From assembly GCA_900755895.1 (NCBI GenBank), contig CAAEIG010000155.1:1-42583 (forward strand): 42,583 nt of DNA. The letters run 5' to 3'. The position numbers were made by a program, and so were the translations under genes. Below are positions 24,245 to 31,890 of this stretch, in pieces. Position 1 is the stretch's first letter. Each line of letters opens with the position of its first letter. This DNA is from Clostridia bacterium. GTDB taxonomy: Bacteria; Bacillota; Clostridia; Oscillospirales; Acutalibacteraceae. The notes beneath the pieces are model-generated. The model was given only the letters and a program-made list of their open reading frames with translations, ran no database searches and had not been told where the DNA came from.

Positions 24245-25582
24245 TTACGAGATGTCCAACACGTCCGCTTGCTCCACGCCGTAGCGGCGAAACAGTTCCA
24301 GAGCCTGGGGGGTGATCTCCTCCCCAGCCACAGCAATGGGCACTGCCGGAGGGCAGCCCACCGTGGGGGCGCCGCAGACCCGGCCCAGGGCCTCCGCCGC
24401 CGGGACCAACCGGTGGGGGGCAAACAACGCTTGCCGAATGGAGCACACCCGCCGTCCCTTTGCCAGGGGCAAACAGGGCAGGGGAGCCGGTGGCAGCTGG
24501 TTTTTCCCCAGGGCTGCCACCACCCGGTGGAAATCTTCCTGGGAATTTTCCGGGGTGGCCATCAGCACCAGGAAATCCTGGTCGGCGTATTCGCACTCCA
24601 CCCCGTTTTGGCGCAGTTGTTCCGCCAGGTCTGTGGCGGTGCGGTCCTGGGGCGCCCGGAGTGTCACCCGCAGGGGGTCGCTGTCCTCCACCTGCCAGCC
24701 CGCCTTTTTCAGTTGGGCTTTCAGGGCTTCCAGCTGGGTGACGGTCTCCTGAAGGCGGGCAGGGTAGCCCTCCGACAGATACCGGTTGCACTGGTCCAGG
24801 GAACAGAGGGTCAAGTAGGAGGGACTGGTGGAGCCGAACAGCGCCAGAGCCGTTTTGCCGTTTTCCTCCAAAGCTGCTGGGGCGGTTCTGGCAATGTGTA
24901 GATAGGCTCCACCGGTGAGCACCGGCAGCGTTTTGTGGGCGGAGTCGCAGCACAGGTCCGCGCCCAGGTCCAAGGGGTGGAGGGAGGGGCTCAAAAACCG
25001 CAGGTAAGCCCCGTGGGCGTTGTCCACCGCCAGCAGGGTGCCGTGACGGTGGCACACCTCTGCCAGGGCGGTGATTTCTCCCGTGGCCCCCAGGTAGTCC
25101 GGGGAGGTGAGGTACACCGCCGCCGGAGGAGCGGGCAGCTGTTCCAAGGTCCTCTCCAGCTGCTGGGGAGAGACAGGGCACCCGCACAGGGAACGGCTCT
25201 CCTCCGGCCAGAGCCAGACCACATCCAGGTCCAGCAGGGCTGCGGCGGACACAAAGGCCCGGTGGACGTTCCGGGCAGCCACCACAGTGGGGGAGGCCCC
25301 TTGGGGACGGTTTGTCAAAGCCAGATAGAGCATGGCCCGGATGCAGTGGCTGGAACCCTCGGTGGAGTAAAAAGTCCGCTGGGAGCCAAAGAGAGCCGTG
25401 GCGTTTGCCTCGCTTTCCCGCAGGATGCCTTCCGCCTCAAAGAGGGCGTCGGCGCCTTTGATCTCGGTGATGTCCCAATCCTCAAAGCCTAAAAAGTGCT
25501 TTCCTTTGTGGCCGGGCATGTGGAGCCGGGCTGTGCCGCTGGTTTGGTAGCCCCTGACGAAGTCCACAACGGGGGTGTTCAT
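24245..25582 (-). CDS. Orn/Lys/Arg decarboxylase-family PLP enzyme
   Basis: 445 aa, fold-type I PLP enzyme. It has HMPGHKG (21-27), STEGSSH (73-79), VDNAHGAY (186-193) and SAHKTLPVLTGGA with PLP lysine K217. A short C-terminal decarboxylase domain follows. The length matches short YaaO-like members rather than the ~700-aa CadA/SpeC enzymes. Expected activity is decarboxylation of arginine, lysine or ornithine; the substrate is not assignable. The ATG at 25582 overlaps the maturase stop (ATGA), with AAGGA upstream. Its coupling to a SCIFF maturase is unusual and may be only an operon arrangement. Confidence 0.88.
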   Translation of the reverse strand: MNTPVVDFVRGYQTSGTARLHMPGHKGKHFLGFEDWDITEIKGADALFEAEGILRESEANATALFGSQRTFYSTEGSSHCIRAMLYLALTNRPQGASPTVVAARNVHRAFVSAAALLDLDVVWLWPEESRSLCGCPVSPQQLERTLEQLPAPPAAVYLTSPDYLGATGEITALAEVCHRHGTLLAVDNAHGAYLRFLSPSLHPLDLGADLCCDSAHKTLPVLTGGAYLHIARTAPAALEENGKTALALFGSTSPSYLTLCSLDQCNRYLSEGYPARLQETVTQLEALKAQLKKAGWQVEDSDPLRVTLRAPQDRTATDLAEQLRQNGVECEYADQDFLVLMATPENSQEDFHRVVAALGKNQLPPAPLPCLPLAKGRRVCSIRQALFAPHRLVPAAEALGRVCGAPTVGCPPAVPIAVAGEEITPQALELFRRYGVEQADVLDIS

Positions 25583-26955
25583 TGGGCGGTTTCCTTGGCG
25601 GCCTTCATCATGATGGCGCACTCGATGCGCTTGCGGAACAGCTCGCATCCGGGCTCATAGATGCCCCGGATGGACCCGGTGGCGTGGAAGGCGTTGGCTG
25701 CGCCCCCGCCGGAGCAGTAGAGCTTGGCCCAGCAGTCCTTGCAGTCGGGCCGGGCGTAGGCGTTGCAGGAGCGGAACTCCTCCCGCAGGGAGGTGTTGGT
25801 GACGCCGTTCCAGATGTCGCCCAGCTTGTAGGACTCCTCTCCCACAAACTGGTGGCAGGGGTACAGGTCGCCCCAGGGGGTGACGGCCATGTACTCCGTG
25901 CCGGAGCCGCAGCCGGAGATCCGCTTATAGATGCAGGGGCCTTCGGTCAGGTCCAGCATGTAGTGGTAGAAGGTGATGGGCTTGCCCTCTTTTTCCCGGC
26001 GGAGCATGTCCTTGGCCAGGATCTCATACTGCTCCTTGACGGTCTCCAGATCCTGGGGGGTCAGGGCGGCGGGGTCGTTAGGGGCGCAGACCACCGGCTC
26101 CATGCTCAGCTCCGTAAAGCCCAGGTCGTCAGCCATGTGGAACAGGTCCTTGGTGAAGTCGGGGTTTGCGTGGGTGAAGGTGCCCCGCATATAGTAGTTC
26201 TTGCCGCCCCGGGCTGCCACCAACTTCTGGAACTTGGGCACGATCCTGTCGTAGCTGCCGTTTCCGGCGTAGTCCACGCGGGTGCGGTCGTTGATCTCCT
26301 TGCGGCCGTCCAGGGGCAGCACCACGTTGCTCATCTCCCGGTTGGCAAAGTCGATGACCTCGTCGTCAATGAGCATGCCGTTGGTGGTCAGGGTGAAGCG
26401 GAAGTTCTTGCCCCGCTCCTTCTCCACGCTGCGGGCGTACTCCACCAAGCGCTTGACCACGTCCCAGTTCATCAGGGGTTCGCCACCGAAGAAGTCCACC
26501 TCCAGATTCCGCCGGGTACCGGAGTGGTCCATGAGGAAATCCAGGGCCTGCTTGCCCACTTCGAAGCTCATGAGGGCCCGGTCGCCGTGATACTTGCCCT
26601 GGCTGGCAAAGCAGTAGTCGCAGTTCAGATTGCAGGTGTGGGCCACGTGGAGGCACAACGCCTTGACCACGTCCCCAGAGCGCTCTTTGAAGGTCCCGGC
26701 CAGATCGGCGAAGGTGTCCGGGGTGAAGAGCTTGCCGGCGTCCTTGAGGCTTTGCACGTCGGCGATGCAGTCTGTGATATCCTGTTCCGTCACAGCGGAT
26801 CCATACTTCTCCAGCATGGCCCGGACGATCTCCTCCGGGGTGTGGGATTCGAACAGGGCGATGATGTCATAAGCCACCTCGTCCACCACGTGGATGCTGC
26901 CGGAGCAGGTGTCCAGCACAATGTTATAGCCGCCTAATTGATATTGATGAATCAT
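25579..26955 (-). CDS. scfB: Radical SAM SCIFF peptide maturase (thioether forming)
   Basis: 458 aa. The N-terminal ~80 residues look like an RRE (PqqD-like) peptide-binding domain. The radical SAM cluster motif is CNLNCDYC (C108, C112, C115), followed by DFFGGEPL. The C-terminal SPASM/twitch region is Cys-rich (for example CKDCWAKLYCSGGG) and should hold two auxiliary iron-sulfur clusters. It matches the maturase that forms Cys-to-Thr thioether bonds in the SCIFF peptide (CteB/Tte1186 are studied relatives). The SCIFF gene lies 66 bases upstream, separated by a hairpin. AGAGGA precedes the ATG. Confidence 0.95.
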   Translation of the reverse strand: MIHQYQLGGYNIVLDTCSGSIHVVDEVAYDIIALFESHTPEEIVRAMLEKYGSAVTEQDITDCIADVQSLKDAGKLFTPDTFADLAGTFKERSGDVVKALCLHVAHTCNLNCDYCFASQGKYHGDRALMSFEVGKQALDFLMDHSGTRRNLEVDFFGGEPLMNWDVVKRLVEYARSVEKERGKNFRFTLTTNGMLIDDEVIDFANREMSNVVLPLDGRKEINDRTRVDYAGNGSYDRIVPKFQKLVAARGGKNYYMRGTFTHANPDFTKDLFHMADDLGFTELSMEPVVCAPNDPAALTPQDLETVKEQYEILAKDMLRREKEGKPITFYHYMLDLTEGPCIYKRISGCGSGTEYMAVTPWGDLYPCHQFVGEESYKLGDIWNGVTNTSLREEFRSCNAYARPDCKDCWAKLYCSGGGAANAFHATGSIRGIYEPGCELFRKRIECAIMMKAAKETAQ

Positions 26956-26974
26956 AGAGGTTCCTCTCTGACAG

Positions 26975-27006
26975 AAAAAGCGCCGCCCAAAAGGCGGCGG
27001 CTTTTT
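26975..27006 (-). terminator. Attenuator hairpin between SCIFF and its maturase
   Basis: AAAAAGC-GCCGCC (26975-26987) pairs with GGCGGC-G-GCTTTTT (26993-27006) with one bulged G. On the minus strand a T-run follows, so most transcripts should end after the peptide gene. This would give excess precursor over maturase. Confidence 0.8.
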
Positions 27007-27021
27007 GCGTTTAGGGTAATT

Positions 27022-27168
27022 TTATTTCTGGTTGTTCTCGCACTTCTGGTTGGCGACGCCGCAGCTGGTCTTGCAAGCGGACTGGCAAGAAGTCTGGCAC
27101 TCACCGCAGCCGCCGTTCTTGGCGCTCTCGCACAGGTTCCGAGTATCCAAAGTCTTGATCCTTTCCAT
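27022..27168 (-). CDS. scfA: SCIFF ribosomally synthesised peptide precursor
   Basis: 48 aa, too short for routine calling. It begins MERIKTLDTRNL and has Cys at 13, 21, 24, 28, 32, 36 and 43. The last six follow C-x2-C-x3-C-x3-C-x3-C-x6-C, the six-cysteine SCIFF signature, with CGECQTSCQSACKTSC as core. The Cys at 13 is extra. The ATG at 27168 has GGAGAG at suitable spacing and a good promoter at 27238-27266. The maturase is the next gene. The role of mature SCIFF is not established in any organism I know of. Confidence 0.93.
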   Translation of the reverse strand: MERIKTLDTRNLCESAKNGGCGECQTSCQSACKTSCGVANQKCENNQK

Positions 27169-27237
27169 GACGTATCTCTCCATTCTAAGTAATTCATCCG
27201 GCCGTAGCCCACTGGCAGCGGCTGATATAGTAAGATA

Positions 27238-27266
27238 ATTCTATCATAAGACGCCGGCAAGGTCAA
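27238..27266 (-). promoter_or_regulatory. Promoter of the SCIFF operon
   Basis: Minus strand: TTGACC (27266-27261), 17-bp spacer ending in TGA, TAGAAT (27243-27238). The region 27193-27501 between the SCIFF and permease genes holds this and the divergent permease promoter. I see no gene or recognisable riboswitch in it. Confidence 0.7.
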
Positions 27267-27385
27267 GAGGGGCCCGCTGGGAAAGGGCGGTCGGTTGCGG
27301 CGCCGCATTTTTTGCACAGAAAGGGAAAGAAATAGAAGAAATAAATTTCTATTTCGGATAAAGTTGGAGAAACTTTGATAATGGA

Positions 27386-27414
27386 TTGACAAACGCCGAG
27401 ATTGGTAGTATTCT
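27386..27414 (+). promoter_or_regulatory. Promoter of the NCS2-like permease operon
   Basis: Consensus TTGACA (27386-27391), 17-bp spacer, TATTCT (27409-27414). The leader to the ATG at 27502 is about 80 bases; I do not recognise a purine riboswitch in it. Confidence 0.7.
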
Positions 27415-27501
27415 AATGCTCAGTCAATAGTTTGAGTCTTAAACAAAAGGCTTAACACGGCGTGAGGGAATTCATTTATCAAGCAAGTGGAGTGTGGAAA
27501 C

Positions 27502-29052
27502 ATGAAGTTTCGGTACCGCTGGTGGGGCAAAGGCGACATGGACGCTACCATCGGCATTTTCTTCGATGGCTTCTCAAAGATCCTATCCGCCACGGGCATC
27601 CTGTTGTTTGTGTTCGGCATGCCGGCCGATATTGTGCTGGGAAAAATTGTGCCGGGCGTTGGATTGGCTATTTTCGCGGGAAACCTGTGGTATTTTTATG
27701 AGGCCTGGGCTCTTGCCAAAAAGGAACAGCGTCAGGACGTGACCGCTCAGCCCTTTGGCATTGGGGCGTCCCAGCTGACGGGCTGGCTGTATCTCATCAT
27801 GGGTCCGGTTTATTGGCAGACCGGGGACGCGGAGCTGGCCTTTCAGGTGGGCCTGGCAGCCTCGCTTATCGGCGGCGCCATTGAGGTGCTGGGCGGCTTC
27901 ATTGGCCGGTGGATCATCAAGGTGGTGCCCCACAGCGCGCTGATGGGAAACATGGCATCCTCGGCCCTGGTGTGGCTGTCCTTTGTGGGCATTGCCATGG
28001 TGTTCGACAAGCCGGTGTACACTTTGCTTCCCTTCTGCATGGTGGTCATTGACTATCTGGGCAAGGCGGACAAGCGCTTTCAAAAGATCCCCACCGGTGT
28101 GGTGGCTGTGGTGCTGGGCGCGGTGATTGCCTGGTGTACCGGCAGCCTGACCTGGGACAATTTCACTGCCTCCTTTGACAATTTGGGATTTTATCCTCCC
28201 ACCTTCTGCGGCGGGGACATTGTCAAAGGCTTTCAGGGGATGTTCCCCTTCCTGCCGGTGATCATCCCCCTGCAGATGAACAACTTTTTCTCCACCCTGC
28301 AGGGGATCGAATCGGCCAAGGCGGCGGGGGACCGGTATCCCGAGCGGCGCTCCATGGTGATGGACGGCTGCTCTACCATGCTAGGCTCCCTGTTTGGGAA
28401 TCCCTTCCCCACCACGGTGTACTTTGGCCATCCCGGCTGGAAAGAGCTGGGAGCCCGGGCAGGCTTTTCCCTGGCCAATGCCGCGGCCTATTTGATCATC
28501 TGCCTCACCGGTTTGACCGGTGTGATCATGGCTCTGATCCCCACGGAGGCGGTGATGGTGCTGCTGATCTTTGTGGGCTTCTCGGTGACTGCCGCCACCT
28601 TCCAGGAACTGGATAAGAAGTATGTAAGCGTAGTGCTGCTGTCCCTGATCCCCATTTTGTTCCAGTATATTCAAACCCAGATCAGCTCCTCGGTCCAGGC
28701 GGCAGGAACCACCTTGGACGCGCTGACAGCCGCCCAGTTCGCCGAGTTCTCCGTGCCCATCAACGGCATTCAGTACCTGGGCAATGGAGCGTTTCTCTCC
28801 AGCTTGCTGCTGGCGGGACTGCTGGCATACGTGGTGGATAAAAAGTATTTCTATGCTGCAGCCTTCGCAGGAGCGCTGGCCCTGTGCTCCTTTATTGGTA
28901 TGATCCACGCCCCGTCGGTGGCGCTGTTCCCTGCGGAGGGCATTCCCTTTGGCGTGGTGTATCTGGTGGCTGGAGCCTGGCTTGTGGCCAAGGGTCTTCT
29001 GTTCCGCCAGGACCGGGCCGGCGGCGGACCGGCTTCCGGAGCCCTGGGGTAA
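27502..29052 (+). CDS. NCS2/SLC23-like permease 1
   Basis: 516 aa from the ATG at 27502, which has GTGGAG nine bases upstream; a GTG at 27487 is less likely. It has about 12-14 hydrophobic spans in a UraA-like pattern. Landmarks are DATIGIFFDGFSKIL near the N-terminus, AQPFGIGASQL in the TM3 position and a polar stretch around FGNPFPTTVYFG in the second half. NCS2 carriers take up uracil, xanthine, urate or ascorbate. This protein and the next share many N-terminal residues but diverge from classical NCS2 motifs, so the substrate may differ. First gene of the operon-like run. Confidence 0.75.
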   Translation: MKFRYRWWGKGDMDATIGIFFDGFSKILSATGILLFVFGMPADIVLGKIVPGVGLAIFAGNLWYFYEAWALAKKEQRQDVTAQPFGIGASQLTGWLYLIMGPVYWQTGDAELAFQVGLAASLIGGAIEVLGGFIGRWIIKVVPHSALMGNMASSALVWLSFVGIAMVFDKPVYTLLPFCMVVIDYLGKADKRFQKIPTGVVAVVLGAVIAWCTGSLTWDNFTASFDNLGFYPPTFCGGDIVKGFQGMFPFLPVIIPLQMNNFFSTLQGIESAKAAGDRYPERRSMVMDGCSTMLGSLFGNPFPTTVYFGHPGWKELGARAGFSLANAAAYLIICLTGLTGVIMALIPTEAVMVLLIFVGFSVTAATFQELDKKYVSVVLLSLIPILFQYIQTQISSSVQAAGTTLDALTAAQFAEFSVPINGIQYLGNGAFLSSLLLAGLLAYVVDKKYFYAAAFAGALALCSFIGMIHAPSVALFPAEGIPFGVVYLVAGAWLVAKGLLFRQDRAGGGPASGALG

Positions 29053-29065
29053 TCAAAGGCATTTT

Positions 29066-29084
29066 CACCCTGGAAAGCAGGGTG
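29066..29084. other. Small hairpin between the two permease genes
   Basis: CACCCT (29066-29071) and AGGGTG (29079-29084) flank a 7-base loop. No T-run follows, so it is probably an mRNA stability or processing element rather than a terminator. Confidence 0.35.
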
Positions 29085-29121
29085 TGAAGGTATAAGGAAC
29101 TTTTCACTAGGAGGAAGAAAA

Positions 29122-30642
29122 ATGACGGACAGCGTAAAAATCCCACTGTTCAAAAAAGCGGACTTGGACGCTTCCATCGGCGTGTTTTTCGATGGGTTTT
29201 CCAAGGTGATCGTGGCCGTGGCCATTTTGCTTGGCACCTTCGGTCTGGACGGCTCCACGGTGTTTGGCACCATGATGCCCGGCGTGCTGGTGACCGTGAT
29301 CGTCATGAACGGCGGTCTGTGGCTCTATTATCGCCAGGTGGCTAAGAGCCGGGGCGACAGTAATCTGACTGCTGTGCCTGCCGGTCTCCAGGCTGGGCGT
29401 ATGTTCATCTGGCTGTTCTCCATCATGCTGCCTGTGTACAGCTCCACCGGCGACGCTCTGCTGGCGTTCCGGGTAGGCGTGCTGGCTCACTTCATCGGCG
29501 GCGCAGTGTTCATCATCGGTGCTTTTGTGGTGCCCCTGATCTTGAAGATCGTCCCCGCAGGCGCTCTGTTTGGCTCCCTGGCTGGCGGCGCCATGGCTTT
29601 CCTGATTCTCCAGTCCATGGACGGAACTCTGGAAATGCCCCTGGTGGGTTGGCTCTCTCTGATCGTGCTTTTCGTCATCTACCTGGGCAAGGTGAACACC
29701 AAGCTGCCCGCCGCCCTGATCGCCATTGTGGTGGGCGCCGGTATCGCCTGGGTCACCGGGGCCATGAGCTTCTCCACTGTGACCGATTCTCTGTCCAATT
29801 TGGGCTTCTATATTCCCAATTTCACCTTTGGCATCTTCTCCGGTGACGTGATCTCCGCCACCATCCCCTTCCTGCCCATCATCATTGTGTTCTCCCTCAA
29901 TGAGGTCATCACTGGCATCCAGGCAGTGGAGCAGGCCAAAGAGTGCGGCGACACCTTCTTCACCACCACCAAGCCCCTGGTACTTTGCGGCGTGGCCAGT
30001 ATGGTGGGTGCTCTGTTTGGGAATCCTCTGGCTGTGGGCCTGTACTGGGGCTATCCCGGCTGGAAGAAGATGGGCTCCGGCACTGGCTATCACCTGGGCA
30101 TTGTGGCCCTGTACGCTCTGGTGGGTCTGACCGGCCTGTCCGCCATCATCACTGCCTTCATCCCCGAGGCCGTTGTGCTTCCCATCCTGGTGTTTGTGGG
30201 CATCTCCAGCTACTCCCAGGCCTTTGAGGTGGTCACCAAGAAGTACTACCCCGCTGTGATTATGGCCTCCCTGCCCGTGGTGATGGACTTCATCATGGAC
30301 AATGTGGCCGAGGGCAACCTGCCCGGCTTCCTGGCCTTTGACAACGGCTCCGCCTTTGTGGGCTTGCTGGTGGGCTGTGTGTTCGTGTTCATCATCGACA
30401 ACGATTGGCTGAAAGCTGCGATCACCAATGTGGTGGCCTTGGGCCTGACCGGCATCGGTATGATCCACTCTCCCGGCCTGCTGTTCACCAGTACGTATAG
30501 CCCGGACCTGGGATTTGTGGCCGCCTATTGCGTGCTGATTGTGGCCTTCTTGGTGATGCACTTTATCAAATTCAACCAGAAAGCCCACCAGGCTGACCTG
30601 GAAGCGGAAAAAGCAGCTGCTTTGGAAGCGGCTAAGAACTAA
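29122..30642 (+). CDS. NCS2/SLC23-like permease 2
   Basis: 506 aa, many membrane spans, paralogous to the preceding gene (DASIGVFFDGFSKVI at the same place). In the TM3 position it reads AVPAGLQAGRM, unlike permease 1, and the second half has FGNPLAVGLYWGYPGWKK. The differences at the predicted substrate site suggest the two carry different compounds, or work in opposite directions (uptake and product export). AGGAGG is eight bases before the ATG. The C-terminal ~25 residues are Lys/Glu/Ala-rich and cytosolic. Confidence 0.75.
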   Translation: MTDSVKIPLFKKADLDASIGVFFDGFSKVIVAVAILLGTFGLDGSTVFGTMMPGVLVTVIVMNGGLWLYYRQVAKSRGDSNLTAVPAGLQAGRMFIWLFSIMLPVYSSTGDALLAFRVGVLAHFIGGAVFIIGAFVVPLILKIVPAGALFGSLAGGAMAFLILQSMDGTLEMPLVGWLSLIVLFVIYLGKVNTKLPAALIAIVVGAGIAWVTGAMSFSTVTDSLSNLGFYIPNFTFGIFSGDVISATIPFLPIIIVFSLNEVITGIQAVEQAKECGDTFFTTTKPLVLCGVASMVGALFGNPLAVGLYWGYPGWKKMGSGTGYHLGIVALYALVGLTGLSAIITAFIPEAVVLPILVFVGISSYSQAFEVVTKKYYPAVIMASLPVVMDFIMDNVAEGNLPGFLAFDNGSAFVGLLVGCVFVFIIDNDWLKAAITNVVALGLTGIGMIHSPGLLFTSTYSPDLGFVAAYCVLIVAFLVMHFIKFNQKAHQADLEAEKAAALEAAKN

Positions 30643-30661
30643 AAGTTGGAGGAACCTTGCA

Positions 30662-31225
30662 ATGAAAACATTGGTTATCACCGGTTCTGCCCGGAAAAAC
30701 GGCCACACCAACCAGATGGTGAAGCTGTTCCTGGATACCCTGGGCGGCGAGTACACCATCATCGACGCTTACCGTGTGGAGAATATCGCCCCCTGTAAGG
30801 ATTGCCGATACTGCTGGCACAAGAAGGGCTGCAGCATCCACGACGGCATGGACGAAGTTTACCAGCTGCTGGAAGAGGCAGACAACGTGGTGTTAGCTTC
30901 CCCCATGTACTTCCACTCTGTCACCGGCAAGCTGAAGACCCTCATCGACCGGTTCCAGGTGTACTGGGCTGGCCATGTGCGTAACGATATGCCCGAAAAG
31001 CCCTTGCGCAAGGGCGCCATCCTCATGGTGGGCGGCGCACCCAGCTTCCCCAATCAGTTCTTGGGCGGCGAGCTGGTGCTGAAGAACCTTCTCAACGATC
31101 TGAGCACGGAGTGCCTGGGCGAAGTATGTCTGCCCAATTCCGACCACGACTCCCTGGAGACCCGCCCGGACATCGCCCAGCAGGTGGTGGAGCTGGCGGA
31201 GAAGATGAAGGCAGCTCAGGAATAA
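30662..31225 (+). CDS. Flavodoxin-fold reductase, iron-sulfur flavoprotein-like
   Basis: 187 aa, NADPH-dependent FMN reductase/flavodoxin fold. The FMN phosphate loop is GSARKNGHTN (8-17). A compact Cys motif CKDCRYCWHKKGC (C45, C48, C51, C57) has the spacing of [4Fe-4S] iron-sulfur flavoproteins. ASPMYFHSVTGKLKTLIDR is the second flavin-binding signature. It probably passes electrons between FMN and an iron-sulfur centre or reduces a small substrate. GGAGG precedes the ATG, and it starts 19 bases after permease 2. Confidence 0.85.
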   Translation: MKTLVITGSARKNGHTNQMVKLFLDTLGGEYTIIDAYRVENIAPCKDCRYCWHKKGCSIHDGMDEVYQLLEEADNVVLASPMYFHSVTGKLKTLIDRFQVYWAGHVRNDMPEKPLRKGAILMVGGAPSFPNQFLGGELVLKNLLNDLSTECLGEVCLPNSDHDSLETRPDIAQQVVELAEKMKAAQE

Positions 31226-31241
31226 AGACCGCGAAGCGGCG

Positions 31242-31345
31242 TAAAAGTTTTGCCAGCTTTTTCAAAAGCTGTGGGAGTGCGGGGGCAAAGCCCCTGCGAC
31301 CTTGACAGCCCAAAGGGCTGAAAGCAAAGATCCAGGGGCAAGGGC
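31242..31345. repeat. Intergenic hairpin repeat, copy 3
   Basis: AAAAGTTTTG (31243-31252), hairpin CAGCTTTT-TC-AAAAGCTG (31254-31271), hairpin GCGGGGGC-AAA-GCCCCTGC (31279-31297), the GCGACCT block, then hairpin CAGCCC-AAA-GGGCTG (31306-31320). It sits in the 257-base gap between the flavoprotein gene and the TIGR03792-like gene. Without a long T-run it is a poor terminator. I see no confident promoter between 31346 and 31482; TATAAA at 31447 lacks a good -35. Confidence 0.6.
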
Positions 31346-31482
31346 GCACGCCGCCGTAGGCGGATAGCCCACTGCCCCGACCAAAACCCATTCGGTTTCC
31401 TCTCATTAGCCGGACTGAAATGAACATCCAAAAACGAAAACTCAACTATAAATCAACTACTAAACACAAGGAGGACGTTATC

Positions 31483-31863
31483 ATGCAAGGCTATACCTAT
31501 GTCAAAGGCGAACATTATCCCGTAGAGCACCTGGTTTTTGAGACTGCTCCCGAGCACGTTCAGGAGTTCCTGGAGGTGGACCACGAAGTGTGGACTCTGG
31601 GCGAGGCTGAGACTGACCTGTTCGATCACATCCCCTTCCTGTACAAGGAAGTGTGGATCAATGACAACAAGCCCGGCGAGATGCACTTCATCTTCGTGTG
31701 GGAGAGCATTGAGAGCTGGCACAAGGTGGACGATCCCGACCTGCAGGCCAAGTTCATTGCCCGGTTTGAGTCCAAGTTCCAGCATCCCTACAAGCTCACC
31801 CGCTGCGTCCAGAACGAGGAGAACTTCGGTATCCATCGTTACAGCCGCTTCGAGCGCATCTAA
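31483..31863 (+). CDS. TIGR03792-like dimeric alpha/beta barrel protein
   Basis: 126 aa from the ATG at 31483, preceded by AGGAGG at eight bases; the frame is open further upstream but without a start signal. The segment VEHLVFETAPEHVQEFLEVDHEVW followed by KEVWIN and a Trp-Ser-containing strand matches the TIGR03792 pattern, an ABM/EthD-like small barrel. Such proteins often act as monooxygenases, isomerases or substrate-binding dimers without cofactors, but no function is known for this group. Its place between redox genes suggests it handles the same small molecule. Confidence 0.75.
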   Translation: MQGYTYVKGEHYPVEHLVFETAPEHVQEFLEVDHEVWTLGEAETDLFDHIPFLYKEVWINDNKPGEMHFIFVWESIESWHKVDDPDLQAKFIARFESKFQHPYKLTRCVQNEENFGIHRYSRFERI

Positions 31864-31890
31864 TTTTCCATCAGAAAGGATCTGTCTGTT

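Noticed and set aside
26938..27392. Alternative frames on both strands over the SCIFF gene
   Set aside because: The 48-aa frame shows the SCIFF cysteine pattern, a ribosome binding site and a promoter; the alternatives show none.
27415..27501. Purine riboswitch in the leader of the first NCS2-like permease gene
   Set aside because: The leader is only about 80 bases and I could not find the paired loops or conserved core expected.
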